Shown: positions 27,283 to 36,567, counted from the stretch's first letter. The stretch is 64,000 nucleotides of DNA from Niallia sp. Man26 (GCF_022049065.2 NZ_CP095743.1:2929001-2993000); one strand, 5' to 3'. The notes: generated by a model from the letters alone, not told the origin. Numbers and translations: made by a program.

Positions 27283-27708
27283 ATTACGCTTCGTAGAATG
27301 ATGTATTATCCATTATTGATTTGGGGCTTATATTGGGACTGAATTATTAGTGTGGACAGACACATCCTCTATATTTCAGTAAATAGTTTAACTTGAAAGC
27401 TAAAACCCTTCCTTTACACCATTTCTCTAATTTATTTTTCCTATCTTTAGTTGTTGTGAAAAATATCAATACTGGAACTGCATTTTTTATCAATGCATTA
27501 ATTCTTTATATCGTTGTATCTTCTTTTTGTTATCGATCATATCCCTCGTTTTATCCACTTTGACTAAATGACTTGTATAATTAATAGGTACATTATTGTA
27601 ACAGAAAGCTAATTTTGCCTAATAATTTTTTAGAAGTCACATTCTCCTTATTAGGTAACTTCTTGCTGTTTGTTCATTTCAAGAAATTATTAGCTTTTAA
27701 AAAAGAAC
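27283..27708. other. Gene-free AT-rich region after rpsD
   Basis: About 425 bases with stops in all frames. I see no tRNA, repeat or recognisable gene fragment. It is the start of the most divergent stretch of the window. Confidence 0.5.
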
Positions 27709-27710
27709 AT

Positions 27711-27741
27711 AAAAAGACCTTCACAACTTTTGTGAAGGCTT
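27711..27741 (-). terminator. Orphan terminator
   Basis: CCTTCACAA (27718-27726) pairs with TTGTGAAGG (27730-27738), followed on the minus strand by a run of Ts. The nearest upstream minus-strand gene is the 41-codon ORF ending at 27810, so it may end that transcript. Confidence 0.75.
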
Positions 27742-27796
27742 AAATCATGAATCCTTTATAAGAAAGTACAAATAATTCTGTTTAATAAAACATCTA

Positions 27797-27834
27797 AAAG
27801 ACCCAGAAATTACTGCAATTTCTGAGGCTTTTTT
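27797..27834. terminator. Terminator, strongest on plus strand
   Basis: CAGAAATT (27804-27811) pairs with AATTTCTG (27817-27824), followed by GGCTTTTTT on the plus strand and a weaker GTCTTTT on the minus strand. No plus-strand gene precedes it, and the stop codon of the 41-codon minus-strand ORF lies in its stem and loop. Confidence 0.7.
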
Positions 27835-27935
27835 GTCATCTTCTTTGATACTGCCCAATGTTTAATTCCGAAAAATACGGCTATAAGTCTAATAAGGAGC
27901 AAAGGCGTTTTAGCGATCCCCAATTTTCTCACCAC
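27810..27935 (-). CDS. Possible 41-aa membrane peptide with an occluded ribosome binding site
   Basis: The frame starts GTG at 27935, 8 bases after AAGGAG (27949-27944), and ends TAA in a terminator stem. The peptide has a basic start (MVRKLGIAK), a hydrophobic segment (PLLLIRLIAVFFGI, about residues 11-24) and a Lys-rich tail (SKKMTKKPQK). This is a single-pass membrane-peptide layout. I do not recognise a family. The ribosome binding site is in a 13-bp inverted repeat with codons 10-14. A weak terminator lies just upstream. It could be a chance ORF; coding evidence is the ribosome binding site, amphipathic layout and terminator. Confidence 0.35.
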   Translation of the reverse strand: MVRKLGIAKTPLLLIRLIAVFFGIKHWAVSKKMTKKPQKLQ

Positions 27936-27949
27936 TGCCTTTGCTCCTT
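27894..27949 (-). repeat. 13-bp inverted repeat covering a ribosome binding site
   Basis: AAGGAGCAAAGGC (27894-27906, plus strand) and GCCTTTGCTCCTT (27937-27949) are perfect inverted copies 30 bases apart. On the minus-strand RNA one arm is the ribosome binding site of the 41-codon ORF and the other is inside its coding region. Confidence 0.8.
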
Positions 27950-27955
27950 CCCCAT

Positions 27956-27979
27956 AAAAAAAAGACCCCCCCAGGTCTT
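27956..27979 (-). terminator. Short terminator after the 85-aa ORF
   Basis: AAGACC (27962-27967) pairs with GGTCTT (27974-27979), then eight Ts on the minus strand. The stem is only 6 bp, so read-through into the next small ORF is plausible. Confidence 0.65.
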
Positions 27980-27990
27980 CTGCATTCCAA

Positions 27991-28248
27991 TTATTTTATC
28001 AAGCCTATCGCTATAGTCTCGATTAATGTCCTCACAGAAGCATTTCGTTTTCTGATGGCTTTCATCATTGTCACAAGCTTCCTTATTTCATCCTTGGACT
28101 GTTCTTCTATCAGCCACTCAACTAGCTCTGTACTTTTAATTCGAAGCGGACCACCTTTAGCAGGAACCTTAAAATCTCTTTCCCGTTTCAATACATTTCT
28201 TACATGTGCTTTGTCATAATCATATAATGTCATTAAGTTTTCTTGCAA
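27991..28248 (-). CDS. Hypothetical 85-aa basic protein
   Basis: The start is TTG at 28248, 7 bases after AAGGAAG; ATG at 28233 is an alternative without a good site. The product is small, helical and basic. It has a segment resembling a DNA-binding reader (HVRNVLKRERDFKVP, then GGPLRIKSTELVEWLIEEQ near residues 32-50) and a basic C-terminal part (MMKAIRKRN). I do not recognise a family. It lies 43 bases downstream of the Spo0E-like gene on the same strand, and a terminator follows it, so the two are probably cotranscribed. Confidence 0.6.
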   Translation of the reverse strand: MQENLMTLYDYDKAHVRNVLKRERDFKVPAKGGPLRIKSTELVEWLIEEQSKDEIRKLVTMMKAIRKRNASVRTLIETIAIGLIK

Positions 28249-28291
28249 CGTTCATCTTCCTTCGATTTATTTTGTATATGTAAGCCTCAAT

Positions 28292-28456
28292 TCAAGAAGC
28301 TGCTTCTCCTTTATGTATCATCATTTGTAAATTCATTAAATTATCTAATCTCTTACTAAGTAAAATTGTTTCTTTAGAAGTGAACCCCTTTGCCATTCCT
28401 GTTGAAATCATATTCTCTCTCAGCATTTCAATTTGTTCATTTAAATGAATACTCAT
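28292..28456 (-). CDS. Spo0E-like aspartyl-phosphate phosphatase
   Basis: A 54-aa frame with the full Spo0E-family pattern: an N-terminal helix IEMLRENMISTGMAKGF, then TILLSKRLDNLMN carrying the diagnostic S-x-x-LD motif (Ser34, Leu38, Asp39). Family members form a helical hairpin and dephosphorylate Spo0A~P, delaying sporulation. ATG at 28456 follows AAAGGGG by 10 bases. It is in the least conserved part of the window together with an unknown 85-aa gene. Identification is from the motif only; which phosphorylated regulator it acts on is unknown. Confidence 0.82.
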   Translation of the reverse strand: MSIHLNEQIEMLRENMISTGMAKGFTSKETILLSKRLDNLMNLQMMIHKGEAAS

Positions 28457-28745
28457 ATGTAAACTACCCCTTTAATAATTTCCATAGAAATTTATTCTAA
28501 CAAGGGTAAACGGATACAAAAAAGGATAATCTTTCTTCAAATGTCGACAATATATAACAAATTTTGACTGAATCTACCTGTAAATTCAAGCTGTTTAGAT
28601 AACATCAGTTATAAAGAACTATAAATTTCCTCCTTCAATAGTTCTTAATTCCTACTATTCTTTTTGTAAGAATATTCTTTTATTTAATTCAAGGTCTTCT
28701 GCTATATAAAATATTAAAAAAGTTACATCCTTCTTCCATCCTTAA
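28457..28745. other. AT-rich spacer between Spo0E-like gene and yozQ terminator
   Basis: About 290 bases without a recognisable gene on either strand. It must hold the promoter of the Spo0E-like gene on the minus strand, but I could not pick a convincing -35/-10 pair. Confidence 0.4.
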
Positions 28746-28787
28746 AAATAAAGGAAGGCAGGATGCTTCTCCTACCTTCCTTTATTT
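28746..28787 (-). terminator. Terminator after yozQ-like gene
   Basis: AAATAAAGGAAGG (28746-28758) pairs perfectly with CCTTCCTTTATTT (28775-28787), T-rich on both sides. Confidence 0.85.
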
Positions 28788-28789
28788 GC

Positions 28790-28990
28790 TTATTTTTTAT
28801 GACCGGTATTTTGAAGGGGAATATCTTCTCCAGCGACATTTTCCATCACGCCGTCAATAGTGCCCTCTGTATAGGTATCTGATGATTGCTCATGGGTCTC
28901 AGCAAGCCCTTTTGAGACAACATCGTTCTTTTGATAGTCTTCTGTTTCGTAGGTTTTTCCCGCTACAGGAGCATTCTGTGATTTTTTCAT
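28790..28990 (-). CDS. YozQ family (DUF4025) small protein
   Basis: The 66-aa product is very polar and rich in Glu, Thr, Asp and Ser. It contains KGLAETHEQSSDTYTEGTID (about 27-46), the conserved core of the YozQ/DUF4025 family, whose function is unknown. ATG at 28990 follows ATGGAGGAATTACG, a strong ribosome binding site, and a solid terminator follows the stop. The N-terminal segment (MKKSQNAPVAGKTYETEDYQ) has no signal peptide. It may be cotranscribed with the ambiguous small ORF just upstream. Confidence 0.72.
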   Translation of the reverse strand: MKKSQNAPVAGKTYETEDYQKNDVVSKGLAETHEQSSDTYTEGTIDGVMENVAGEDIPLQNTGHKK

Positions 28991-29009
28991 CGTAATTCCT
29001 CCATTTCTT

Positions 29010-29126
29010 CTATTTATTATTGTTGATACATGTTGTTAGAAGGATAGGAAGATGCCTTTGAATTAAGTGTTGAACAATCTGTCTGCATTGGTTTATTTGC
29101 TGCATTCCATTGATTGAGTTTTGCAT
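29010..29126 (-). CDS. Ambiguous 38-codon ORF, possibly frameshifted
   Basis: AGGAGG (29138-29133) precedes ATG codons at 29129 and 29126. The frame reads MQNSINGMQQINQCRQIV... and stops at 29010, 19 bases before the yozQ start. A different frame over the same bases (DAKLNQWNAANKPMQT... to a stop at 29017) has a more protein-like, Asn/Gln/Ser-rich composition but no start codon at the ribosome binding site. Either a short unknown protein or a small gene broken by a frameshift; I cannot decide from sequence alone. Confidence 0.3.
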   Translation of the reverse strand: MQNSINGMQQINQCRQIVQHLIQRHLPILLTTCINNNK

Positions 29127-29236
29127 CATTATCCTCCTAGAACTTCCGGCTTTGTGTTTTCTGTGATACAAAACATATTTTGCATGGATTTGAACAATCC
29201 ATGCAGTCAATCGTCTGTTTACAAAAATTTACCTAC

Positions 29237-29863
29237 TCAGAATAAAGCCTTATATGCTTGGTAAGCAAAATAAAGTCCGAAACCAATCATTGATAAAGAT
29301 GACAAAACAGAAATTACATACAGCATATTAGAATGAAGCAGCCTTCTTGCAATGCCTGAAATGAGGGCCATTATGAGATCCCATAATAAAATTCCTGAGA
29401 TAATAGCCAAGCTGCATAATATGAAGGACTTATTAGAAAAGCTCTCTGCTGATTTTGCCAATACAGAGCCATATATTCCAAGCCAGAAGAGAATGGTTAA
29501 AGGATTGGAAATAGACATTAAAAACCCAGAAAAAAACGACTTAAACAAAGAATTGTCCTGTTTATTCCTTTCTGTCACATTAATTTTGGCTGTATTAATC
29601 AAGCTTTCTATTCCGGTATACGTCAGTACGAAGAAACCAAACAAATACAAAAAGGTTTTCATAAATGGTGTGTTTATAAACTGACTTACTCCAAAATAAA
29701 CCATCATCATATAAATGACATCAGCCGCCAATGCACCAAGCCCGAACACCCAGGCATGAAAAAAACCATTTCTGATTCCCTTGTCCAATTGTGCAGCGTT
29801 AACAGGACCAACAGGTGCCGCCAATGAAACGCCTAATAATATATAAGGAAAAAAAGTACCCAT
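29237..29863 (-). CDS. LysE/ArgO family amino-acid exporter
   Basis: The 208-aa product has about six membrane segments and the family start YILLGVSLAAPVGPVNAAQLDKG near residues 6-28, in which the APVGPVN loop is diagnostic. LysE-family translocators export basic amino acids, homoserine lactones or other amines; the substrate is not predictable. The start is ATG at 29863 behind GGAGGG; the longer frame to 29923 is rejected because it contains that site. Single gene on the minus strand, downstream of the tyrS terminator. Confidence 0.87.
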   Translation of the reverse strand: MGTFFPYILLGVSLAAPVGPVNAAQLDKGIRNGFFHAWVFGLGALAADVIYMMMVYFGVSQFINTPFMKTFLYLFGFFVLTYTGIESLINTAKINVTERNKQDNSLFKSFFSGFLMSISNPLTILFWLGIYGSVLAKSAESFSNKSFILCSLAIISGILLWDLIMALISGIARRLLHSNMLYVISVLSSLSMIGFGLYFAYQAYKALF

Positions 29864-29962
29864 AAATCCCTCCGCATATGTATATTTACTTCTAATGTAT
29901 TCAGCGGCAGGGACTTGTACCACAGAAAATTATTTTCTATTTAGAGAATAAGTCGGCACTAT

Positions 29963-29998
29963 AAAAAAGCTTCTTGGACAAACAGTCCAAGAAGCTTT
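29963..29998 (-). terminator. Terminator after tyrS
   Basis: AAAGCTTCTTGGAC pairs perfectly with its complement (29966-29979 with 29985-29998), followed by a T run on the minus strand. Confidence 0.9.
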
Positions 29999-30004
29999 AA
30001 TTTA

Positions 30005-31294
<1,290 letters not shown>

Positions 31295-31338
31295 TTATTA
31301 ACAGCGCGTGCTTTTTGTGCGGCTCTTTTTTTCTGGAA

Positions 31339-31609
31339 CAAAAAAAAGCGTCCCTGCATGAATATGCAGGGACGCTTTTTTAGCGCGGTACCACCCTAAT
31401 TGAGAAAAGAAAACTTCTCTCCACTTAAAAAAGATAACGGCTCACAACCGTCTGCTGCTACTAACCCATATGAGGATTTCCCAACAGAAGCTACGGGAGG
31501 TAATTCATCCTTTTATATATGCCATTTCACACCAACCAATGGCTCTCTTAGTATAGTGATAAAAGAACTACTTATTCCCATCAACGCAATAACGAATCAA
31601 TATTAGTTT
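31339..31609 (-). ncRNA. T-box leader controlling tyrS
   Basis: The minus-strand leader holds the canonical T-box AGGGTGGTACCGCG (31397-31384). Downstream is a strong terminator hairpin (GCGTCCCTGCAT with its complement, 31348-31377) followed by a T run (31347-31340). Upstream lie typical stem I elements (AGAGAGCC ... GGTTGGTGTGAAA). The UGGU of the T-box can pair with the ACCA end of tRNA-Tyr, and a UAC in GAATTACC (31502-31500) is a good candidate Tyr specifier. Uncharged tRNA-Tyr is expected to stabilise the antiterminator and switch tyrS on. Confidence 0.92.
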
Positions 31610-31615
31610 GAGTTA

Positions 31616-31645
31616 TTTTTACCATAAAAGAACGTAGCATGTCAA
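31616..31645 (-). promoter_or_regulatory. Promoter of the tyrS T-box transcript
   Basis: On the minus strand TTGACA (31645-31640) and TAAAAA (31621-31616) are 18 bases apart. The -35 box is perfect and the -10 weak. Confidence 0.6.
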
Positions 31646-31704
31646 ATGCTTTTGCGAAAAAGGTTGGAAATTATCGAACATTGTCCATATTGCCCATTGC
31701 TTTA

Positions 31705-31713
31705 TGCTATAAT
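31705..31713 (+). promoter_or_regulatory. Extended -10 promoter of the class A PBP gene
   Basis: TGCTATAAT (31705-31713) is a perfect extended -10 element, 30 bases ahead of the PBP start; no good -35 is present at 17 bases, which fits an extended -10 promoter. Confidence 0.6.
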
Positions 31714-31742
31714 GTATGTGATTTTAGGGGGAATGATACCAT

Positions 31743-34664
31743 ATGAATGAAAGCCCGAAGTGGAAAAACTATCTCCATGGTTTCCTAAGCTTCTTCACCA
31801 ATAAAAAAACCGCCAAAAGAGCTCGTATCACTTATGAAGTCTCTTGGAATATTATATTGATATTCATTATTCTACTGATAGTCGGCGGTGCTTTTGCTGG
31901 AGGAATCGGTGCAGGCTATTTTGCTTCTCTTGTTAAGGAGGAACCTATCCGCTCCTACAAGACGATGCAAAAGGACATTTATAATTATGAAGAAACGTCC
32001 GAACTGTATTTTGCCGATAACGTTTATTTAGGAAAACTGCCGACAGATTTAGAACGAGAAGAAGTGCAAATAGAGGATGTATCACCATATTTAGTGGATG
32101 CGATCGTTGCCACAGAGGACGAGAACTTCTATAAGCATGATGGTGTAGTTCCTAAAGCGATAATGAGAGCATTGGTTCAGGAAGTTTCTAACAGCTCCAC
32201 ACAGTCTGGAGGAAGCACCTTAACACAACAGCTTATCAAAAACCAGATTTTAACGAATGAAGTTTCCTTTGAACGAAAAGCAAAGGAAATATTACTCGCA
32301 TTAAGGCTGGAGAAATTTTTCTCTAAAGAGGAGATTCTTCAAGCATACTTAAATGTGTCTACTTTCGGCAGAAATGCCTCTGGCAGAAATATTGCCGGTG
32401 TACAGTCTGCTGCAAAAGGAATCTTTGGGGTGGAAGCAAAAGATCTTACATTGCCGCAGGCAGCATTTATCGCTGGACTGCCGCAAAGTCCGTTCGGCTA
32501 TACTCCGTTCACCCAAGATGGAACAGTCAAAAAGAATTTAGAACCTGGTTTGGAAAGACTGCAGACGGTTCTGACAAGAATGTACAACCAGCATAAAATT
32601 ACAAAAGAAGAGTACGAAAAAGCATCTGCCTATGATATAACGAAGGATTTCGCGAGCCCTGAGGCAAGTCCGACTGAAAAATACCCTTGGGTTACTTACG
32701 AAATTGAAAATAGAGCGACCCAAATCATCGCTGAAATGCTTGCAAAAGAAGACGGCTATAATGCGAAGGATTTAGAGGAAGATGAAGTTCTGGAAGAGCA
32801 GTATTATGAGCTGGCTGATCGCCAAATCCATCAGAACGGCTATGAAATTCACAGTACAATCAATAAAAAAATGTATGATAAATTTCAGGATGTAGTAGCT
32901 AAATACCCATATTACGGTCCTGATAAACCACAAACTGTTACAAACAGCGAAACAGGAGAAAAGAAAACTATCATGGAGCCTGTAGAAACAGGTGCGGTGC
33001 TGATTGATAATAAGACTGGTGCTATTATCAGCTTTGTCGGAGGAAGAGATTATGACAGAGAAGCTACAAACCATAGCACAGCCCCAAGACCGAACGGTTC
33101 CACAATGAAGCCGCTGCTCGTATACGGTCCTGCCATTGAATTAGGAACACTTTCACCTGGAACAGTCCTTCCAGATGTGCCTTTGGCTCTGGACCCAGCA
33201 AGACCTGGGACAGTCTGGCCGAACAACTATGACTTCCAGTTTCATGGTCTTGTAACAGCAAGGGTTGCACTCGCTAAATCTTATAACGTCCCTGCGGTAA
33301 AGGCTTATGCTCAAATTCTGCCGCAAAAGCCTGCTACCTACTTAGAAAAAATGGGCTTTTCAACATTAACAGATGCCGATTATTCTAACAGAGCAACCTC
33401 TATTGGGGGAATAACAAACGGCGTCTCTGTTGAGGAAAATACGAATGCCTTTGCAACATTTGCAAATGGCGGAGAGTTCGTTGATGCTTATATGATTGAT
33501 AAAATTGTTGATAAAGACGGAAAAGTTATCTATAAGCATAAAGCAGACAAAGTGAAAGTATTCAGCCCGCAAACATCTTATTTAACTATCGATATGATGC
33601 GGGATGTTATTAATCAAGGAACCGCTACGGCAGTTAAAAGCCGCTTGAAGTTCAGCTCTGACTGGGCTGGAAAAACAGGAACAACACAGGAATTTAAGGA
33701 TTCCTGGTTTGTGGCTACTAACCCGAATGTTTCCTTCGGGGTATGGACAGGTTATGACACACCTAAATCACTCCAGAGTTCCGGGACGATGAGCTACAGC
33801 ATGCGTAATAACTATTTATGGGCAGATTTAATGAATGCTGCTTACGATGTCGATTCGAAGCTTGTAGACCCGTCTGAAAGCTTTACAATGCCAGGCGGAA
33901 TTGTCAGACGATCTGTCTGCTCCCTTTCTGGTTTGCTTGCATCAGAGGGATGTTCAAAAGCGGGACTTGTTACAACAGATTTATTTAAAGCAAATGCTGT
34001 TCCGAACAAGACAGATGACAGTATCGTTGCAGGGAAATATGTGCAGATTGGCGATACGAAATATATGGCTTTAGACTCCACACCAAGTGAATTTGCTGAA
34101 AATGGAGTTATATTAAATCCTGACTATATTGAAAAACTGTTTGGAATTACTGTAACGGATCCTAGTACCTTGATTCAAAATAACACAGCGCTGAAAAATG
34201 TCGTTGTTCCATCAAATAAAATAACGGACAACGGAAAAGCTCCAGGAGCTCCCAAAATCAGCAGCAGCGGTAACACGATCACCTGGTCAAGATCCGGGGA
34301 AAAAGATGTTATCGGCTATCGTGTGTATCAAAACGGCAAAAAGGTCGCAAGCATTAAAGCGAGTGACAGTCTCTCCTATAGAGCTGGCAGCGGGGCTTAT
34401 ATTGTGAAAGCAGTTGATATTGCTGGTAAAGAATCTTCTAACTCTAATAAGATAGAAGTCGGCAATAAGACAAGCGATAAAAAAGAGGAAAACTCTAAAG
34501 CGAAAGCAGATACGGCGAAAAACACAGAGAAAAAGGAAGAGAATAAAACAGAAGCTTCGAACGAGGATAAAAACAAGCAAGAACAGACAAATGATGAATC
34601 AACTGATTCAGATAAAGAAGACTCTAACGCTGCAAGTGAGGAAGAAAAAAGCGATAATACTTGA
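31743..34664 (+). CDS. Class A penicillin-binding protein, PBP1A family
   Basis: A bifunctional peptidoglycan glycosyltransferase and transpeptidase. The 973-aa product has a cytoplasmic basic start, one membrane helix (about 36-59), a GT51 domain (ATEDENFYKHDGV 123-135, GGSTLTQQLIKN 156-167), a transpeptidase domain with Ser453 in GSTMKP, SYN (513-515) and KTG (644-646), a fibronectin type III-like domain (about 832-906), and a Lys/Glu/Ser-rich disordered tail to 973. Catalytic residues are intact. ATG at 31743 follows AGGGGGA by 11 bases. It converges on a SpoIID-like protein and shares its terminator; in B. subtilis this interval holds acs/acu genes instead. Confidence 0.94.
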   Translation: MNESPKWKNYLHGFLSFFTNKKTAKRARITYEVSWNIILIFIILLIVGGAFAGGIGAGYFASLVKEEPIRSYKTMQKDIYNYEETSELYFADNVYLGKLPTDLEREEVQIEDVSPYLVDAIVATEDENFYKHDGVVPKAIMRALVQEVSNSSTQSGGSTLTQQLIKNQILTNEVSFERKAKEILLALRLEKFFSKEEILQAYLNVSTFGRNASGRNIAGVQSAAKGIFGVEAKDLTLPQAAFIAGLPQSPFGYTPFTQDGTVKKNLEPGLERLQTVLTRMYNQHKITKEEYEKASAYDITKDFASPEASPTEKYPWVTYEIENRATQIIAEMLAKEDGYNAKDLEEDEVLEEQYYELADRQIHQNGYEIHSTINKKMYDKFQDVVAKYPYYGPDKPQTVTNSETGEKKTIMEPVETGAVLIDNKTGAIISFVGGRDYDREATNHSTAPRPNGSTMKPLLVYGPAIELGTLSPGTVLPDVPLALDPARPGTVWPNNYDFQFHGLVTARVALAKSYNVPAVKAYAQILPQKPATYLEKMGFSTLTDADYSNRATSIGGITNGVSVEENTNAFATFANGGEFVDAYMIDKIVDKDGKVIYKHKADKVKVFSPQTSYLTIDMMRDVINQGTATAVKSRLKFSSDWAGKTGTTQEFKDSWFVATNPNVSFGVWTGYDTPKSLQSSGTMSYSMRNNYLWADLMNAAYDVDSKLVDPSESFTMPGGIVRRSVCSLSGLLASEGCSKAGLVTTDLFKANAVPNKTDDSIVAGKYVQIGDTKYMALDSTPSEFAENGVILNPDYIEKLFGITVTDPSTLIQNNTALKNVVVPSNKITDNGKAPGAPKISSSGNTITWSRSGEKDVIGYRVYQNGKKVASIKASDSLSYRAGSGAYIVKAVDIAGKESSNSNKIEVGNKTSDKKEENSKAKADTAKNTEKKEENKTEASNEDKNKQEQTNDESTDSDKEDSNAASEEEKSDNT

Positions 34665-34673
34665 TCTTGCTGC

Positions 34674-34707
34674 AAAAAAGACGTTCCGTTTAACGGAACG
34701 TCTTTTT
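34674..34707. terminator. Bidirectional terminator, PBP / SpoIID-like gene
   Basis: AAAGACGTTCCGTT pairs with AACGGAACGTCTTT; A and T runs lie on both sides. It serves both convergent genes. Confidence 0.9.
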
Positions 34708-36567
34708 TTATTTTAATACTGTTATATATTTAGCAGAAACATAGCCGGTCTTTGAGCCTGATTTCACCTTATACCATGTCCCTTGCTGTGAAAGAATGAT
34801 AACTGTTTGCTTTTTCTTTAGTTTTGTCATCACTTTTGAAGAGGTGCTTGGCTTTTGTCTTACATTTAGCACTGATGCCTTAACACTGCCTTTTTTCTCT
34901 TTAGCAGGCTTTGAAATCGTTACTTTTTGTTTAATGGTTTTCTTATATCCGTCCAAGTTTGCTGCCGTGATTTCAGCAGTATAATTGCCGTTTGCTATTT
35001 TGCTGATATTCCAATCAGCAGAAATAGAGCCAGATTTCACTGCTTTATTATTGGCTAATGTGGAGATCGTCTTTCCTTTTGAGTCTTTCATTATAATGGT
35101 CGTTTTGCCAGCTTTATTAATCTTCATGGACAGCTTAACTGTATTCTTCTTGTAATCGGTATTAGCTTTAAAGCTTGAAATAACAGGTGCAACAGTATCT
35201 TTCTTTACTGTTTTGTTAGTTGATGTGTTCGAGTTACTGCTTGCATTACTATATTCCTTAACAAGAGTGGTACGGGGATAATAGAACTGTAGTATTTGTT
35301 TATAATTGTGTCCAGCCTCTGCTCTGTTTTTGGCGCCATACTGACTAAGGCCTACACCGTGACCATTTCCGCGGCCTTTAATAAAAATTATTCCGTTCTT
35401 TAATTCAGAAACATCAATTAAATAGCTTGGCATTTTGTCGATGCCAACCATCGCCCGAATCTTTGATGCTGGAACACCATTTAATTCTAGTGTTTTCTTT
35501 TCAGCAGTCTTGCCATCAGCTTTTATCAGCAGATATTCAACCTTTACAGATCCTTTAGAAACTCTCCCACCAGCTGACAATGCTTTTAAATCGAGTTCCA
35601 GCTTTGAAATTGTGGAGATTTTTATCTTGTTAACATCACTTGTATAGCCTTCTGTTTTCAACCAGGTTTTCATATTTTTCAGCACTTGCTGGTCTGCATC
35701 TGCTTCCTTCACAGATGTCCACCATGTGTCAGCCGCATCCAAATCCAGCTTGTCTGTCACCTGCTGCTGTTTTAGTTGGATTACCCAAGGGAACTTTTCC
35801 TTTGTAGATGGGTGAAAATCATACGCATCCTCTTCTACTGCAAAATAAGGAACTGCATTTCCTCCCCAAACACTGCTGTTTAGTTCTGTTTTGCCCCCAT
35901 TGCTTGCAGAAAATACTGCATCTATTAACGTATTATTGTATTTCAGGACAAGCCCTTCTGTTTCCTTGACAGCTGTATCGCTGCGAGAATGACTTCCTGT
36001 AATCCCCCCATACACTTGCTTTGCAATAGTATCCACCATATTTGCATCATTTATATGTTTTAAGGCGTATGTTCTTGCTGCTACTGTTTGCGCCTTTAAT
36101 GCTTCCATAGTCCACAGTGCTGGCATTTCTTGCGGAACGACACCCCTTAAATATGTTTCTATATCAATTTTATTGATTGGACGAATATACAATTTATTAT
36201 TCTTCGTGTCTTTTTCTAATACAAATTGGAAGGACCCATAATAGCTGCGGCCATTTAATGCTAGAGAGCTATCTGTTTTCAATGGAGTTGCTGTGATTGT
36301 TCCATTCTCTAGAAGAACCTGTCCTTTGCTTGTAGACAGTTTTAACGCATTGTTAACAATACTCATGACAGTCTCTGTTCCTGCACTGACTTTTTTACCG
36401 TTGGAAAGGGTATATTCTCCATTAAAAACAACCGTAATGGAAGAATTATTGCCGAGATAATTGACAAGCTTCACTTCTAACATTGGGACTGTTTCCGCCT
36501 TTATTTGTGGTGAAAGGACAGAAATTACAACAGCACAAATAAGCAACATACACATTATCTTTTTCAT
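34708..36567 (-). CDS. SpoIID/LytB domain protein with SH3 repeat
   Basis: The 619-aa secreted protein has a signal peptide (1-24, ending IKAE), a SpoIID/LytB domain (about 130-430) with GVVPQEMPALW (catalytic Glu about 147), and GRGNGHGVGLSQYGA (398-412). A linker and an Ig-like segment (about 455-550) and a C-terminal bacterial SH3 domain (about 555-619) follow. SpoIID is a lytic transglycosylase; LytB (CwbA) enhances the amidase LytC. The added wall-binding SH3 suggests a vegetative cell-wall role rather than SpoIID itself. ATG at 36567 behind TAGGGGGA. Confidence 0.88.
   Translation of the reverse strand: MKKIMCMLLICAVVISVLSPQIKAETVPMLEVKLVNYLGNNSSITVVFNGEYTLSNGKKVSAGTETVMSIVNNALKLSTSKGQVLLENGTITATPLKTDSSLALNGRSYYGSFQFVLEKDTKNNKLYIRPINKIDIETYLRGVVPQEMPALWTMEALKAQTVAARTYALKHINDANMVDTIAKQVYGGITGSHSRSDTAVKETEGLVLKYNNTLIDAVFSASNGGKTELNSSVWGGNAVPYFAVEEDAYDFHPSTKEKFPWVIQLKQQQVTDKLDLDAADTWWTSVKEADADQQVLKNMKTWLKTEGYTSDVNKIKISTISKLELDLKALSAGGRVSKGSVKVEYLLIKADGKTAEKKTLELNGVPASKIRAMVGIDKMPSYLIDVSELKNGIIFIKGRGNGHGVGLSQYGAKNRAEAGHNYKQILQFYYPRTTLVKEYSNASSNSNTSTNKTVKKDTVAPVISSFKANTDYKKNTVKLSMKINKAGKTTIIMKDSKGKTISTLANNKAVKSGSISADWNISKIANGNYTAEITAANLDGYKKTIKQKVTISKPAKEKKGSVKASVLNVRQKPSTSSKVMTKLKKKQTVIILSQQGTWYKVKSGSKTGYVSAKYITVLK

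Noticed and set aside
29010..29210. Long version of the small ORF ahead of yozQ (66 codons)
   Set aside because: The first 28 codons lie upstream of the ribosome binding site and have no good start; only the part after AGGAGG could be translated.
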